A stretch of 64,000 nucleotides of DNA from CAVSRC01 sp963798195 (GTDB lineage: Bacteria; Pseudomonadota; Alphaproteobacteria; Rhizobiales; Kaistiaceae). Positions within the stretch are counted from its first letter, which is position 1. The number at the start of each line of letters is the position of its first letter. The position numbers and the translations under genes were made by a program. A model generated the notes under the pieces. That model made no database searches, was not told the DNA's origin, and saw only the letters and a list, made by a program, of their open reading frames with translations. Positions 18,042 to 30,517 of the stretch are shown one piece after another. The stretch covers positions 868,001 to 932,000 of the forward strand of contig CAWCSF010000010.1 in the NCBI GenBank assembly GCA_963798195.1, read 5' to 3'.

Positions 18042-18428
18042 ATGGTGGACTACATCAGGTCAGAGGCGACGCAGCGGGCGGGCCTGCCCTTCAGCGACGC
18101 GGTGCGCGTCGGCGACGTGCTTCATCTCTCCGGACAGATGGGCGTGGCGCCCGGCACGAAGATGCTGGTGCCCGGCGGCATCACACCGCAAACGCGCCAG
18201 GCGATGGACAACATCGGCGCGGTGCTGGCCGCCAACGGCCTCGGCTTCGACGCGGTCTTCAAGGCGACGGTGATGCTCGCCGACATGAGCGACTGGCCCA
18301 TCTTCAACGACATCTATCTCCGCTATTTCAAGCCCGACCGGCTGCCGGCGCGCTCGGCCTTCGGCGCCGCGGGCCTGGCGCTCGGCGGGCGCGTGGAGAT
18401 CGAGGTGATGGCCTGGGCGGGGAAGTGA
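18042..18428 (+). CDS. RidA family (YjgF/YER057c/UK114) protein
   Basis: Small trimeric enzyme family that hydrolyses reactive enamine/imine intermediates from PLP enzymes. The 128-residue protein has LHLSGQMGV near residue 28, GITPQTRQAMDNIGAVL, and the signature region RYFKPDRLPARSAFGAAGLALGGRVEIEVMAWA. The arginine of LPARSAF is the one that binds the substrate carboxylate in active RidA proteins. Length is standard. Which RidA subfamily it belongs to cannot be settled here. Confidence 0.85.
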   Translation: MVDYIRSEATQRAGLPFSDAVRVGDVLHLSGQMGVAPGTKMLVPGGITPQTRQAMDNIGAVLAANGLGFDAVFKATVMLADMSDWPIFNDIYLRYFKPDRLPARSAFGAAGLALGGRVEIEVMAWAGK

Positions 18429-18470
18429 GGGTTTCGTCGCCGGACGCGATGCCGCGGCCCGACACACCGC

Positions 18471-18561
18471 TGTCATAACCGGGCTCGTCCCGGTGATCCG
18501 CGAAAATAGCGCTTGAAGGGCACAAGACGTGGATGGCCGGGACGGAGCCCGGCCATGACGG
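18471..18561. repeat. Intergenic palindromic repeat (REP-like)
   Basis: The two ends, gtcataaccgggctcgtcccgg and ggccgggacggagcccggccatgac, are imperfect inverted copies of a motif of the type found scattered between genes in Hyphomicrobiales genomes. Starts 43 bases after the RidA stop. It may act as a transcription end or a nuclease barrier for the upstream gene. Confidence 0.5.
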
Positions 18562-18660
18562 AACGAGCCAGGTTGCTCCAAGTTGCGCCCAGCCGTGCCC
18601 GCGCCGGCGCGGCCGGCTCCATCGATGCCGTGGCCGAAAGCGGCGGTTCACCCCTCACCC

Positions 18661-18720
18661 TTTGCCTCTAGGCTCGCTGCGCTCGCCAAGAGGCAAAGTC
18701 CTCTCCCGCAGGGAGAGAGG
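18661..18720. repeat. Tandem pair of hairpins
   Basis: Hairpin 1 pairs tttgcctct (18661-18669) with agaggcaaa near 18690-18698. Hairpin 2 pairs ctctccc (18701-18707) with gggagag (18711-18717). Both lie just past the end of the convergent YCII-like gene and look like a dispersed bacterial palindromic repeat and possible bidirectional terminator. Confidence 0.5.
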
Positions 18721-18751
18721 GGGAGTGTGGGGCGAGGGCCGCGGTCGCCCG

Positions 18752-19087
18752 CTACATGCCGGGCGGTTTCGTGACTTCGACCACCTCGATCGTCGCGCCG
18801 TTCATCTCCAGGTGCGGATGGCCGACGAACATCTTGGCGGCGGCGTCGTGGGAGGCGGCCTCGACGATCGTGTAGCCGGTCATCTCGTTCCGCGAGTCCG
18901 CGACGCCTTTGCCGGAGACCGTCTTGGTCTTGCCGAGCGGCGCGCCCATCTCGGCGAGGTCCTTCTTGTGCGCGTCGAACCATGTGTTCCACGCGGCCAT
19001 CGCTTCCTTCGCCGCCTCCGGCGGCATCTTCATCATCTGATCGATGGCCGCCAGCGGCGCCATGTAAAAGGCCATGAACTTCGCCAA
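18752..19087 (-). CDS. YCII-like/dimeric alpha-beta barrel protein
   Basis: 111-residue protein beginning AKFMAFYMAPLAAIDQMMKM. It has the ferredoxin-like pattern of the YCII group: a strand with KFMAFY, a helix AAWNTWFDAHKKDLAEMG, a glycine-rich turn, then GYTIVEAASHDAAAKMFVGHP, where the His-Pro is typical. Role unknown; these proteins bind small molecules. I place the start at TTG 19087 because GGAGG lies five bases before it; a longer frame to 19177 has no such site. Ends near a REP-like hairpin. Confidence 0.65.
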   Translation of the reverse strand: MAKFMAFYMAPLAAIDQMMKMPPEAAKEAMAAWNTWFDAHKKDLAEMGAPLGKTKTVSGKGVADSRNEMTGYTIVEAASHDAAAKMFVGHPHLEMNGATIEVVEVTKPPGM

Positions 19088-19262
19088 GACTTCCTCCACA
19101 ACAGCGGCGCCGCTTGTTTCCACGAGCCGCAGGGATGCGGGGGACGGTCGCCGGGACACGCTTCCGGCGCGGATCATACAGCGGCGGCGGGGCGGGGGCT
19201 GTCACGAACGGGTGAGGGGCGAGTGCGTTAGCCGAAGGCGTAACCCGCCGCAGGTGGTGATC

Positions 19263-19341
19263 GTAGGGTGCAAAGCGAAGCGTATTGCACCGGCAGGCTG
19301 TAATGAAGAATGGCGGAATACGCTTCGCTAATCCGCCCTAC
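19263..19341. repeat. Inverted repeat with tandem 'aagcgaagcgta' arms
   Basis: The arms gtagggtgcaaagcgaagcg... (19263-19291) and ...cgcttcgctaatccgccctac (19312-19341) face each other. This is a widespread intergenic repeat type in bacteria. It marks the left edge of the 2-kb region without intact genes. Confidence 0.55.
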
Positions 19342-20830
19342 GGGCTATTTATCCAACTCAAGCCGCTCGAATTTAATTCCGGTCGCGGCGCACAATTATG
19401 TCGGTCCATCTTTTTAGGTGGACCTTGCAAGTCATCCAACGATCGAATTCTCTCCAGCAAAGCCTTGTCGTCGAGTTGCGATAAGAAGGAAGCCGCGAGC
19501 TATCCCGAGCATCGCAATGCGTTCTTTGTCGCCCGCTGCTAGGAAGCACCGACGACTCTGCCAAGAATGCCTGCACCTGGGCAGTCGATGTCAAGAATTC
19601 CCGATCCAACGCCGCGGGCTAGTATATCTCCAAGCTTGCGCCGTGTTGGCGTTGTAAGCTCTTAATGTCGCTATCGTTGCTTCCAATCTGCTTCCGGGGG
19701 CTTGTTTTGCCGCTAGCAGCGGCGTTTCCAGCAATGTTGCGAGCGCTTTGAGGCTACGACCCGTGCGTGTTCACCCAGCCGCGCAAAATCTTCAAATGCA
19801 CCTCTTACGCAGCTGCGCCAGGGGCGGCCCTAATATCAGCGTCACCTACGTCGCGTCTAGGCGCATCGGATCGCGTAGGAGCGCTTCGGATCGCCCTGCC
19901 ATCGTTCAGAGCACCGATCTTCGTGGCAACACCGCATCACAAAATATGGCGACGCGGCTGGGAGACGCATTGAGCGTGCGTAGGTTGTCCAATAAAGATC
20001 GGCTGCGCCCCTCACGCGCACCCTTAGGGAAAGAGCGACGAAAACAGTTCTAATTGCTGAAAACGTGCCAGCTCTAAAGTTCTATCGAAAATTATTTGGC
20101 CACCTCCTTCTTCGATATCTGAGCCTCTGGCGCGTAGTTTGACGAGTGAGTTGTAGCAGATACCGGACACCGCGACCTTCTTCCTGTACGAGTGGGAAAA
20201 ATCATCAAGTGACTGGTGAATAACGGCAGACCTATGGTTGAAAGAAACTCTGGCTTCACAGGTATCAATATGCTGTCAGGTACAAAGATAAGCAGCAATG
20301 GTGAGCACGAACGCCTCGGTCGGGTGCGCAGTGGATTGAGGATCAGATCGTATTGGTCTTCTTTTACATCGAGCCAATAAAATTAGCCAGCAGATGTTCC
20401 TTGTGACTGGGATTTTTAAGCTGTCAGGCTTAGCTCAAGTTGAGAAGGGACGTAGATCAATCCTAGAGCGCCATTTGTTAGTTTGACGACGTTCAAGACC
20501 GCGTCAGATATTTTTGCGCCCGGATGACCGCAAACCGGGGGGCGTAGTCGCCCGTCGACAATTCGGCCTTTTGGCCGATTTGGCTTGTAGACAGTCGCGT
20601 CAGTAGCGTTACACGCAAGAAGATATATTGGCTGGCGTTCAATTCCGGGTTCGGTCGACGACCAGCACGTATTTGCCCCCGTCGACGCAGTAGTGCCAGC
20701 TCAAGTTGACGCATAAGCGTACTCTTGCCAACCCCGCACTTCATGACTGTCGATCGCGCTTAGAAGTCTTTACGGCCTCTTTCTCGTCTTCCGCCTAAAG
20801 GCAAGTACGATCCGCGATTGCACGATAGTC
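19342..20830. other. Gene-poor, decayed region
   Basis: About 1.5 kb with no credible gene on either strand: open frames are short, lack ribosome sites, and GC is visibly lower than in neighbours. I recognise no protein family in it. With the degenerate uvrA fragment and HNH-like scrap to its right it looks like the remains of an inserted segment. Confidence 0.5.
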
Positions 20831-20973
20831 CGCCGCACTCCACGCCCTCATCCTCGCCGGCGCGCATGATGCGCGGGCCCATGCCAGCACCGGCTTGAAA
20901 AGCGCCGGTACAGCTCCTCGTCGCAGGGCGATCTGCTCCGGCGTGCCGGCCACGACGATCTCGCACGCCGGCT
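20831..20973 (-). pseudogene. Degenerate duplicate of the uvrA 3' end
   Basis: This stretch aligns with the last part of the intact uvrA (21419-21561). Shared blocks include gccctcatcctcgccg (20844 and 21431), agcaccggcttga (20886 and 21474) and gatctgctccggcgtgccgg (20930 and 21521), at spacings of 587-591 bases. Read on the minus strand it gives AGTPEQIA then ALFKPVLAWARA, the UvrA C-terminus with changes. No start or upstream uvrA sequence is present, so it is a non-functional fragment. Confidence 0.75.
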
Positions 20974-21245
20974 CCCACTAAGTTGAATCCCGGCATCGGC
21001 GGAACCGTCGAAGCGTCGCGCTTCTACGATGGCTTGCGAGCCTGTGCGGGCAACGCAGCATAGAGTTCGTCGCGGAGCCGAGGTTGCCAGTGATCATGTC
21101 GTTTGCAATTGCGTTGACGAGGACGAAATAGCTGCCCGGCACGTCTCCGGATTGATCGCGAAGGTCTATCTCTGCCCGGATGAACTGGATTTGTTCCCAT
21201 TACGCGTAACCGTGTCGATAGCGCCTTCTGAATATGCGCGCATTC

Positions 21246-21382
21246 TTATGGCCCTATCTTCACCAAGGCGCCAGAGAAGCCTGATGGTACGTTGACCTGA
21301 CGGCCACAGTAGACACAACGCCAATCATACCTATCAGCCAATCGCCGCCGCACCCGGTCATGAACATGATAGCCAAAGCGCC

Positions 21383-21386
<4 letters not shown>
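21246..21386 (-). pseudogene. HNH-endonuclease-like fragment after uvrA
   Basis: A 46-codon minus frame starts at a TTG that overlaps the uvrA stop (TTGA). It contains RRRLADRYDWRCVYCGRQ, which resembles the first zinc knuckle (C-x2-C) of HNH endonucleases. The frame then stops without the HNH core, and the DNA beyond (to about 21000) shows no clean continuation. I read it as a truncated remnant. The match is short, so the call is tentative. Confidence 0.3.
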
Positions 21387-24391
<3,005 letters not shown>

Positions 24392-24583
24392 GTCATGCGT
24401 TTCCGTGTGGGAGGCACGGCCGCGGCCGCTCCCCAAACTTATGCTCTTGTTCGCGCCAGACAAGCGGCGGTCCTGTGTCGTCCAGAGGGAAATGCGGGCT
24501 GCGAGTTAGGCTGCTGACACGGGCTCGTCGGGCGGGCGAGTCTCAACAGGCCGATGTTGCCCAAACGGCGCCATCGTTGTAAA

Positions 24584-24598
24584 GAACAAAAAGAGAAC
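24584..24598. promoter_or_regulatory. LexA (SOS) box upstream of uvrA
   Basis: GAAC (24584-24587), seven bases, GAAC (24595-24598); on the uvrA strand GTTC-N7-GTTC, the alphaproteobacterial LexA site. It sits about 193 bases before the uvrA start, in the 377-base gap between uvrA and the divergent dioxygenase-like gene. uvrA is a classical SOS gene, so the site is credible. I see nothing else defined in this gap. Confidence 0.7.
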
Positions 24599-24768
24599 CA
24601 CGGTGAGCCCAGCCATGGACCGGACGTGCCCGCGAACCGAATGGCCGTTTGCGGCCACCCGAGGTGGAGCGCACACACGGGGAAGTGTGTGGATGCGGCG
24701 GGTGGGGGCGCTACATAGCCACGCTAGCGTCGACCAGGTAACTTCTCGTTTCGGACAGGAGCATCCAC

Positions 24769-25257
24769 ATGACGACCGTCCTGCTCAGCCGCCGTCGCCT
24801 CCTCGCCGTTGGCGGGTCGATCCTGGCGACCGGAATTTCCGGTGTGTTGGTTCCCGCCCGAGCAGAAGGCATCGCGCCGACCCCCTCGATGCAAGGCGGC
24901 TCGAACAACTACCTGCCGGGCGCACCGATCGTGGATCGGATCGGCGGCGGCGGCTTCTGGATGTCGGGCACCGTGCGCCGGGCGGGCGATGGCGCGCCGC
25001 TTCCCGGTCAGCGTATCCAGATCTGGGCGCACACGACCGAAGGACACGAGCGGGAGCCACACAGTCATGGCGCCACGCTCACCGATGCGAACGGGGCGTT
25101 TCGTCTTGAGATGCCGCAGATCGTCCCGGCATTCGGTCAACCGCACGGTCACCTCGCCTATGACAGCGGTGCGTTCGAGACGGTCTTCCTGCGCCCCGTG
25201 ATGTCGAGCGCAAAGAACACCAGCCTGGAGGCTCACTTCGTCCTTCAGCCCGTCTGA
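24769..25257 (+). CDS. Tat-exported intradiol-dioxygenase-like protein
   Basis: 162-residue protein with a twin-arginine signal (SRRRLLAVGGSILATG, cleavage near ARA-EG). The rest has the transthyretin-like fold of intradiol ring-cleavage dioxygenases: SGTVRRAGDGAPLPGQRIQIWAHT, LTDANGAFRLEMP and PHGHLAY. The HxH of PHGH would be the histidine iron ligands, but the tyrosine ligands expected around GRYRF...PGPY appear as Phe (GAFRL, VPAFG). It may be non-catalytic or use another substrate. It is followed after five bases by a haem-binding membrane protein, probably in one operon. Confidence 0.75.
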   Translation: MTTVLLSRRRLLAVGGSILATGISGVLVPARAEGIAPTPSMQGGSNNYLPGAPIVDRIGGGGFWMSGTVRRAGDGAPLPGQRIQIWAHTTEGHEREPHSHGATLTDANGAFRLEMPQIVPAFGQPHGHLAYDSGAFETVFLRPVMSSAKNTSLEAHFVLQPV

Positions 25258-25262
25258 CCGGG

Positions 25263-25881
25263 TTGGGGCCAAGGGCATGCGCTCGGCCCGCGCGGTCGCT
25301 GATCTGGGCCGCGCTGATCGCCGCCATCGTTGTGCCGATCGCTCTGGCGGCGACGAGCCCGCTGCTGGAGTGGCGCGAGCCGATCTACATCGCGGCGGGA
25401 TTTGCCGGGATCGCGGCGCTGGGGCTTCTGCTCGTTCAGCCCTTGCTTGCGGGCGCATACCTGCCGGGACTGACGGCCTATCGCGAACGGCGCATCCATC
25501 CCTGGGTGGGCGGCATTCTCGTCGGCGCGGTGGCGATCCACGTTGGGGGCCTCTGGCTCACGAGCCCGCCGGACGTGGTCGACGTCCTTCTCTTCCGGTC
25601 GCCGACCGCCTTCTCGACCTGGGGCGTGATCGCCATGTGGGCGGTCTTCGTCAGCGGCCTGCTGGCGGCTCTCCGGCAGCGATTGCCCCTTCAGCCGCGG
25701 ACATGGCGGATCGTCCACACCGTCCTCGCGGTCGTGATCGTCGTGGGGACCGTGGTCCATGCAACGCTGATCGAAGGGACGATGGAAAGCGTGTCGAAGG
25801 CGGCGCTTTGCGGGCTGGTCGCTGGTGGCGACCATTGGCGTTGTCGCCGGCTTGTGGGCAAAGCGACTGGGCTGGAGGTAG
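25263..25881 (+). CDS. Ferric-reductase-like haem membrane protein, frameshift near its end
   Basis: Membrane cytochrome of the ferric reductase-like transmembrane family. The frame from TTG 25263 shows about five to six helices. Two bis-histidine pairs have the family spacing of 13 residues: RIHPWVGGILVGAVAIHVG and RIVHTVLAVVIVVGTVVHA. These would hold two haems across the inner membrane. After IEGTMESVSKAALCG the frame leaves the family pattern; a one-base shift near 25815-25830 restores VATIGVVAGLWAKRLGWR and a stop at 25879-25881. Likely partner of the upstream dioxygenase-like protein. Start codon uncertain. Confidence 0.6.
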
Positions 25882-25904
25882 GAAAGATGGCGGGCGAAAG
25901 AGAA

Positions 25905-26434
25905 CTAAGGGTCTGCGGCCCGGCGTCGCGACCCTTCGGATGGTTTGCCTTGAGGTTCAGTGCCGCCTTGGACGCTGTCTCGCGCATCGGCGGGCGTGGG
26001 TATCGGCCGCCTTGGCGTGTCGCGATCCACCCAGGTGGCGCGCCGCGAGGAGGGCGGAAGCGGTCGAAGTAGCGTTGCGGCGGGATCGGCGCGCAGCGCT
26101 CGGGCTAGGTCGTCGGGGATCGCCTGCGTCTCGACCGCATCGAGGCGCGTCCAGCTTCCGTCGGCCCGGGCGCGATCGATGGCGGCCTGACCGGGCGGCG
26201 CGACGCGGCCGGCGGCCGCCAGCCGTTCGATCTTAAGCTTGTTGACGGCGGACCACGCGCTGCACTGGCCGGCGGGGTCGAAAGCAGGCGCATGGAGCGT
26301 TCCGCATCCAGCGTGCGGGGCACGGAGTCGATCCAGCCGAAGCAGAGCGCTTCGTCAGTGAGGACATCCCAGGCGACGTACTTCGGCGAACCCTTCTTCC
26401 ACTGACGATCCACCCGCTCTCGGCCTGAGCTCAT
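25905..26434 (-). pseudogene. YdeI/OmdA-family gene broken by several frameshifts
   Basis: Three minus frames together make a YdeI-type (bacteriocin-protection, OmdA-like) protein. Frame one has KKGSPKYVAWDVLTDEALCF and GWIDSVPRTLDAERSM. Frame two (about 26280 to 26045) has SAWSAVNKLKIERLAAAGRV and ADGSWTRLDAVE followed by IPDDLARALRADPAATL. Frame three has ETASKAALNLKANHPKGRD near the end. The C-terminal region between frames two and three needs more than one correction. The N-terminus before 26434 is also disturbed. No intact reading frame remains. Confidence 0.7.
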
Positions 26435-26999
26435 GGTGCTTGCTGAGCCATGAGCGCCGCAGCGCCGCCCACTGTCGATCTCGACGCGCTAGATGCGCGC
26501 CGGCGGGCTTTCCGGTGCGTGGCGGTTTACCTGCCGGCATTTCCGCATCCTATGTGGTATGGCTAACTTGATCGAAGAGATGGAGAGCTCGATCGAGGAA
26601 AACGACGTCCCGGCTTGAGGCGACGAAGATAGTGCGACATTCAAACTTGAATGCCGAATGGCGGCGCCACCGAACGCCTCGATACAACAGGCGGATGTCG
26701 TCAATTCGAGAAGCGGCAGGCGGTAAGCTGCCGTTGCGGATCCGCTAATCGACGAGTTTGTCCGAGTCATCTTCCGACCCCCATTCCTGCCGTCCGCGCC
26801 TCGCCTCACGAAACACCACTTTTGGCCAATATATGGAGCGGTGTAGCGTGATCGCAGCGATTACCCCGCAGCCTAGCAAACTTGCGCACCGACCGCATTG
26901 GGTCACAAGCAGCCGCTGGGACGCCTACACGCCAAACGTTCCAGCGGTGGACTTACTGCGCTAGCATCGAGCCAGATCCCACTCCTCGACGGCCTCCCC
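26435..26999. other. 565-base gap without a recognisable gene
   Basis: Only short frames without ribosome sites or family resemblance. The right half is AT-richer than the flanks. The last 100 bases must hold the promoter of the flavin-dependent oxidoreductase gene, but I cannot point to -35 and -10 elements. Confidence 0.4.
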
Positions 27000-28022
27000 A
27001 TGAAAAACATCGGCTTCCTTTCCTTCGGTCACTGGAACCCGTCGCCGCAGTCGGGGACGCGCTCGGCGTCTGATGCGCTTTTGCAGTCGATCGACCTGGC
27101 GGTCGCGGCCGAGGAGCTGGGCGCGGACGGGGCGTATTTCCGCGTGCATCATTTCGCGCGGCAGCTCGGCTCGCCGTTTCCGCTGCTGGCGGCATGCGGG
27201 GCGCGGACCAAGCGGATCGAGCTCGGGACCGCCGTCATCGACATGCGCTACGAGAACCCGCTCTACATGGCGGAGGACGCCGGCGCCGCCGACCTCATCG
27301 CCGGCGGGCGGCTGCAGCTCGGCATCTCGCGCGGCTCGCCGGAGCAGGTGATCGACGGCTACCGCTATTTCGGCTACGCGCCGCCGGAGGGGACGGACGA
27401 CGCCGCCATGGCGCGGCAGAAGACCGAGACGTTTCTCGAAGTGCTGAAGGGCAACGGCTTCGCCGAGCCGAACCCGCGGCCGATGTTTCCGAACCCGCCG
27501 GGGAAGCTCCGCGTCGAGCCGTATTCACAGGGGCTGCGCGAGCGCATCTGGTGGGGCTCGGCGACCAACGCCACCGCCGAATGGGCGGCAAAGCTCGGCA
27601 TGAACCTGCAATCCTCGACGTTGAAGTTCGACGAGACGGGCGAGCCGTTTCACGTCCAGCAGGCGAAGCAGATCCGCGCCTATCGCGCGGCATGGGCGGC
27701 GGCCGGGCACAAGCGGACCCCGCGCGTCTCGGTCAGCCGCTCGATCTTCGCGCTCGTCGACGACCGCGACCGCATGTATTTCGGGCGGAACGGCGACAGC
27801 CGCGACCAGATCGGCATGATCGACGAGAACACGCGGGCGATCTTCGGCCGCTCCTTCGCCGCCGAGCCGGACATGCTGATCGACGAACTGAAGGGCGACG
27901 AGGCGATCGCCGAGGCGGACACGCTGCTCCTCACCGTGCCGAACCAGCTCGGCGTCGATTACAACGCCCACGTCATCGAGGCGATCCTGAAGCACGTCGC
28001 GCCCGGGCTGGGGTGGCGTTGA
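27000..28022 (+). CDS. LLM class flavin-dependent oxidoreductase
   Basis: 340-residue TIM-barrel protein of the luciferase-like monooxygenase group, which uses reduced flavin. It begins MKNIGFLSFGHWNPSPQSGT. Family segments are DLAVAAEELGADGAYFRVHHFARQ, ELGTAVIDMRYENPLYMAEDAG, and GRLQLGISRGSPEQ, where the last binds flavin phosphate. The open frame reaches back to 26898, but the ATG at 27000 begins the first barrel strand. Substrate unknown; it stands alone between two unrelated genes. Confidence 0.85.
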   Translation: MKNIGFLSFGHWNPSPQSGTRSASDALLQSIDLAVAAEELGADGAYFRVHHFARQLGSPFPLLAACGARTKRIELGTAVIDMRYENPLYMAEDAGAADLIAGGRLQLGISRGSPEQVIDGYRYFGYAPPEGTDDAAMARQKTETFLEVLKGNGFAEPNPRPMFPNPPGKLRVEPYSQGLRERIWWGSATNATAEWAAKLGMNLQSSTLKFDETGEPFHVQQAKQIRAYRAAWAAAGHKRTPRVSVSRSIFALVDDRDRMYFGRNGDSRDQIGMIDENTRAIFGRSFAAEPDMLIDELKGDEAIAEADTLLLTVPNQLGVDYNAHVIEAILKHVAPGLGWR

Positions 28023-28145
28023 CGCTGGACGGCAAGCAGCCCTGACCGGTCCGTAATCGCCCACGTCCAAGGCAGGAGAGAGGACCGCAGCCAAGAGTTG
28101 TGATAGTGTCCGCAGGTTGGTTCATCGGCACGCGGGGAGGCGGTC

Positions 28146-29225
28146 ATGGTCCAGTATTCAGGGCTTCGTTTCTGGAAAGACCGGAGCGCGCGCGAGCGGG
28201 CCATCGACCGGTTGCTGGCCTTGCGCGCCGGCATCAGCGCGCAGATCTCGCCCAACAACAAGCAGGAGACTTTCCACCTCGCGACGTGGAACGTCCGCGA
28301 CTTCGGCAGCCAGCGCCTGAACCCGTCGCCGCGCCTGGACGAGTCGCTGCTCTACATCGCCGAAGTGATTTCGGCTTTCGACCTCGTCGCCATCCAGGAG
28401 GTGAACGAAAACCTCACGGATTTCCTCCGGGTCATGCGCCTTCTCGGACCCAACTGGGACTACATCTTCACCGACCAGAGCGGCAACTTCGAGCGGCTCG
28501 CCTTCGCCTTCGACACGCGCAAGATTCTGTTTCGCCACATGGCGGGGGAAATCGTCCTGCCGAAAAAGAAAGGCAAGGAGCCGATCCAGTTCAACCGCAC
28601 GCCGTTCCTGGTGGCGTTCCAGTCCGGCTGGTTCAAGTTCAACATCTGCACGGTGCACATCTATTACGGCTCCGCCGATGACACGGCGCAGAGACAACGC
28701 GAGATCGCCGATATTGCAGCGTTTTTCACCCAGCGGCAGGAGAAGGATGGCGAGACCTACATCCTGCTCGGAGACTTCAACATCCTGAGCCCGGAAGATC
28801 CGACGATGGAGGCGCTTCTCGGCCACGGCTTCAAGATTCCGCCCCAGGTGAGCAAGCCGAGCGCACTGGCCAGCGCCCACTACTACGACCAGATCGCGCT
28901 CCGCACCGCGGAGAAACTGTTCGAAGTGCGGAATTCAGGCTGCTTCCACTGGCAGGACTACGTGTTTCGCGACAAGGACGACTACGACGCCTACAAGCCG
29001 TTCATGCCGACGAAGACAAAGACCGGAAAGGTCGCGAAGACCGATCTCGCCGCATACAAAAAGTGGCGCACCTGGCAGATGTCGGATCACCTGCCGCTGT
29101 GGGTGGAAGTGAAGACGGATTTCACCGAGGACTACCTTCAGAGCCTCAAGCCGAAGGAACAACCGCTGGCGGAGTTCGATCCGGCAACGGGACCGCGTCC
29201 ATCGGCCGTCGGCGCGCCGGAATAG
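28146..29225 (+). CDS. Endonuclease/exonuclease/phosphatase family protein
   Basis: 359-residue metal-dependent phosphohydrolase of the EEP superfamily (DNase I/exonuclease III fold). Catalytic elements: TWNVRDFG (Asn), AIQEV (metal-binding Glu), LLGDFNI (Asp and Asn), and MSDHLPLW (terminal Asp-His). There is no signal peptide, so it is probably cytoplasmic. Substrate (DNA, RNA, lipid or nucleotide) cannot be told. The C-terminal 30 residues are Pro-rich. It is monocistronic with no clear partner. Confidence 0.8.
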   Translation: MVQYSGLRFWKDRSARERAIDRLLALRAGISAQISPNNKQETFHLATWNVRDFGSQRLNPSPRLDESLLYIAEVISAFDLVAIQEVNENLTDFLRVMRLLGPNWDYIFTDQSGNFERLAFAFDTRKILFRHMAGEIVLPKKKGKEPIQFNRTPFLVAFQSGWFKFNICTVHIYYGSADDTAQRQREIADIAAFFTQRQEKDGETYILLGDFNILSPEDPTMEALLGHGFKIPPQVSKPSALASAHYYDQIALRTAEKLFEVRNSGCFHWQDYVFRDKDDYDAYKPFMPTKTKTGKVAKTDLAAYKKWRTWQMSDHLPLWVEVKTDFTEDYLQSLKPKEQPLAEFDPATGPRPSAVGAPE

Positions 29226-29303
29226 AAGACCAAGCGGCTGCCGCGCGGGCCGCGTGTCGCTGCCCTCGACGACGCGCCGCTTACACTTGCCCGGTCGCGG
29301 GCA

Positions 29304-30356
29304 TCAAGGCTGCATCGTCCATCGCGTCCACCGGCCGTGGAAATCCGTGCGGCCCATCATCAGCGTCTTGCCGGTCGGCCAAATGGTGACATGGATGGCA
29401 GCGGAGCCGTCCACCTCGTCTGGCTCCATGGCAAGCCATGCCAACGGCGCATCGGCCGTGGCGCGCGCGCCGGCCTCGCGGATCGCGGTCTTCAGCTTCG
29501 TCTTGGTGGGGTCCGGGAGGTAGGGCCAGACGATGGTGTGGAAGACGACGCGGGCACGGTGGGGCGATGCGGGAGCGGCAAGGCGGTTGGCGAGCCAGTC
29601 GCCGGCATCGGCGCGTTCGACCCGGGTGCCGGACTTCGCCGCGAGCGCAAGCGCGGCCTCGGCACGCGCCAGGCGCTCGGACTGGTCGGGCCAGATGTAC
29701 GAAAGCAGCCGCTCGCGGTCGGCCGGCGCGGCCGGATCGATCGGGCGGAGGTCGCAGCCGGCGCGCGCGACGACGGCGAGCGGCGTCGCAAGGTCGGGAC
29801 CGGCGCCTTCCCAGCGCGTTGCGATGCGGACCGGCCGGTCGTCGGGGCCCCATTGGCCCGCGCCGAACTCATAGCGGTAGCGGTCGAAGCCGAGGTTGAG
29901 CCCGGCACTGGATCCGATCTCGAGGAGTTCCAGCGGCAAGCCCGTGACTGCGGCGATGTGGAGACAGCCTCCGAGAACCACGTTCGAGCGTGCGACCTCA
30001 TTGGTCTGCGGCGGCCCATCGAGATATGCGCTGAGGAATGCATCCTCCTGAGCGATGGCCGCCGACACACCCGACCAGACGGCATCGGCGTCGGCCTTGT
30101 GCGGTGGGTAGATGGCCGACAGGGCAGCGCAGCGACCGCTCCGGGCGACAGCATGGAGGCCGCCGACGGCGCGCAGCGAAAGACCGTCGGCGCGGGCATC
30201 GCCGGGCCAGGTGGCGATGCGCCGGGCGAACGGGCCGTCCGGCTCGAGACGGTCGGCGATCAATCGGCACAGAAGGGCCGTGAAAGGGGAACCGAGTTCC
30301 TCGCAGGCTCGGACCTGTCCGCGAAAGTGCTCCTGTATCGTCACGGGCAGGGTCAT
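29304..30356 (-). CDS. DUF2332 family protein
   Basis: 350-residue protein of the DUF2332 family, function unknown. Recognised by FRGQVRACEELGSPFTALLC at the start, LELLEIGSSAGLNLGFDRYR in the middle, which resembles a methyltransferase SAM-binding loop, and HTIVWPYLPDPTK. The end GRWTRWT is typical. I use the ATG at 30356; an alternative ATG at 30395 adds 13 residues. An SOS-type site lies 160 bases upstream, though its orientation could equally serve the other strand. Confidence 0.75.
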   Translation of the reverse strand: MTLPVTIQEHFRGQVRACEELGSPFTALLCRLIADRLEPDGPFARRIATWPGDARADGLSLRAVGGLHAVARSGRCAALSAIYPPHKADADAVWSGVSAAIAQEDAFLSAYLDGPPQTNEVARSNVVLGGCLHIAAVTGLPLELLEIGSSAGLNLGFDRYRYEFGAGQWGPDDRPVRIATRWEGAGPDLATPLAVVARAGCDLRPIDPAAPADRERLLSYIWPDQSERLARAEAALALAAKSGTRVERADAGDWLANRLAAPASPHRARVVFHTIVWPYLPDPTKTKLKTAIREAGARATADAPLAWLAMEPDEVDGSAAIHVTIWPTGKTLMMGRTDFHGRWTRWTMQP

Positions 30357-30517
30357 GTTGAAGTCTCGGCTGGGGAAGCGATCCGCCAAGTTCATACCCG
30401 AACCAAACGTTTCGCCACAGGCCTGCGACCGACGTGCCGTCGTCCGGCGCCCGCGACGGCCGCGGCTATCCTGAATCGTGCGATGCGGCGGCTTGCCAAA
30501 TGCGTTCGCGCGTGAGA

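Noticed and set aside
20493..20744. Minus-strand frame starting MKCGVGKSTLMRQL, resembling a P-loop
   Set aside because: The full Walker A spacing (G-x4-G-K) is absent, no ribosome site or Walker B follows, and the region is gene-poor and decayed.
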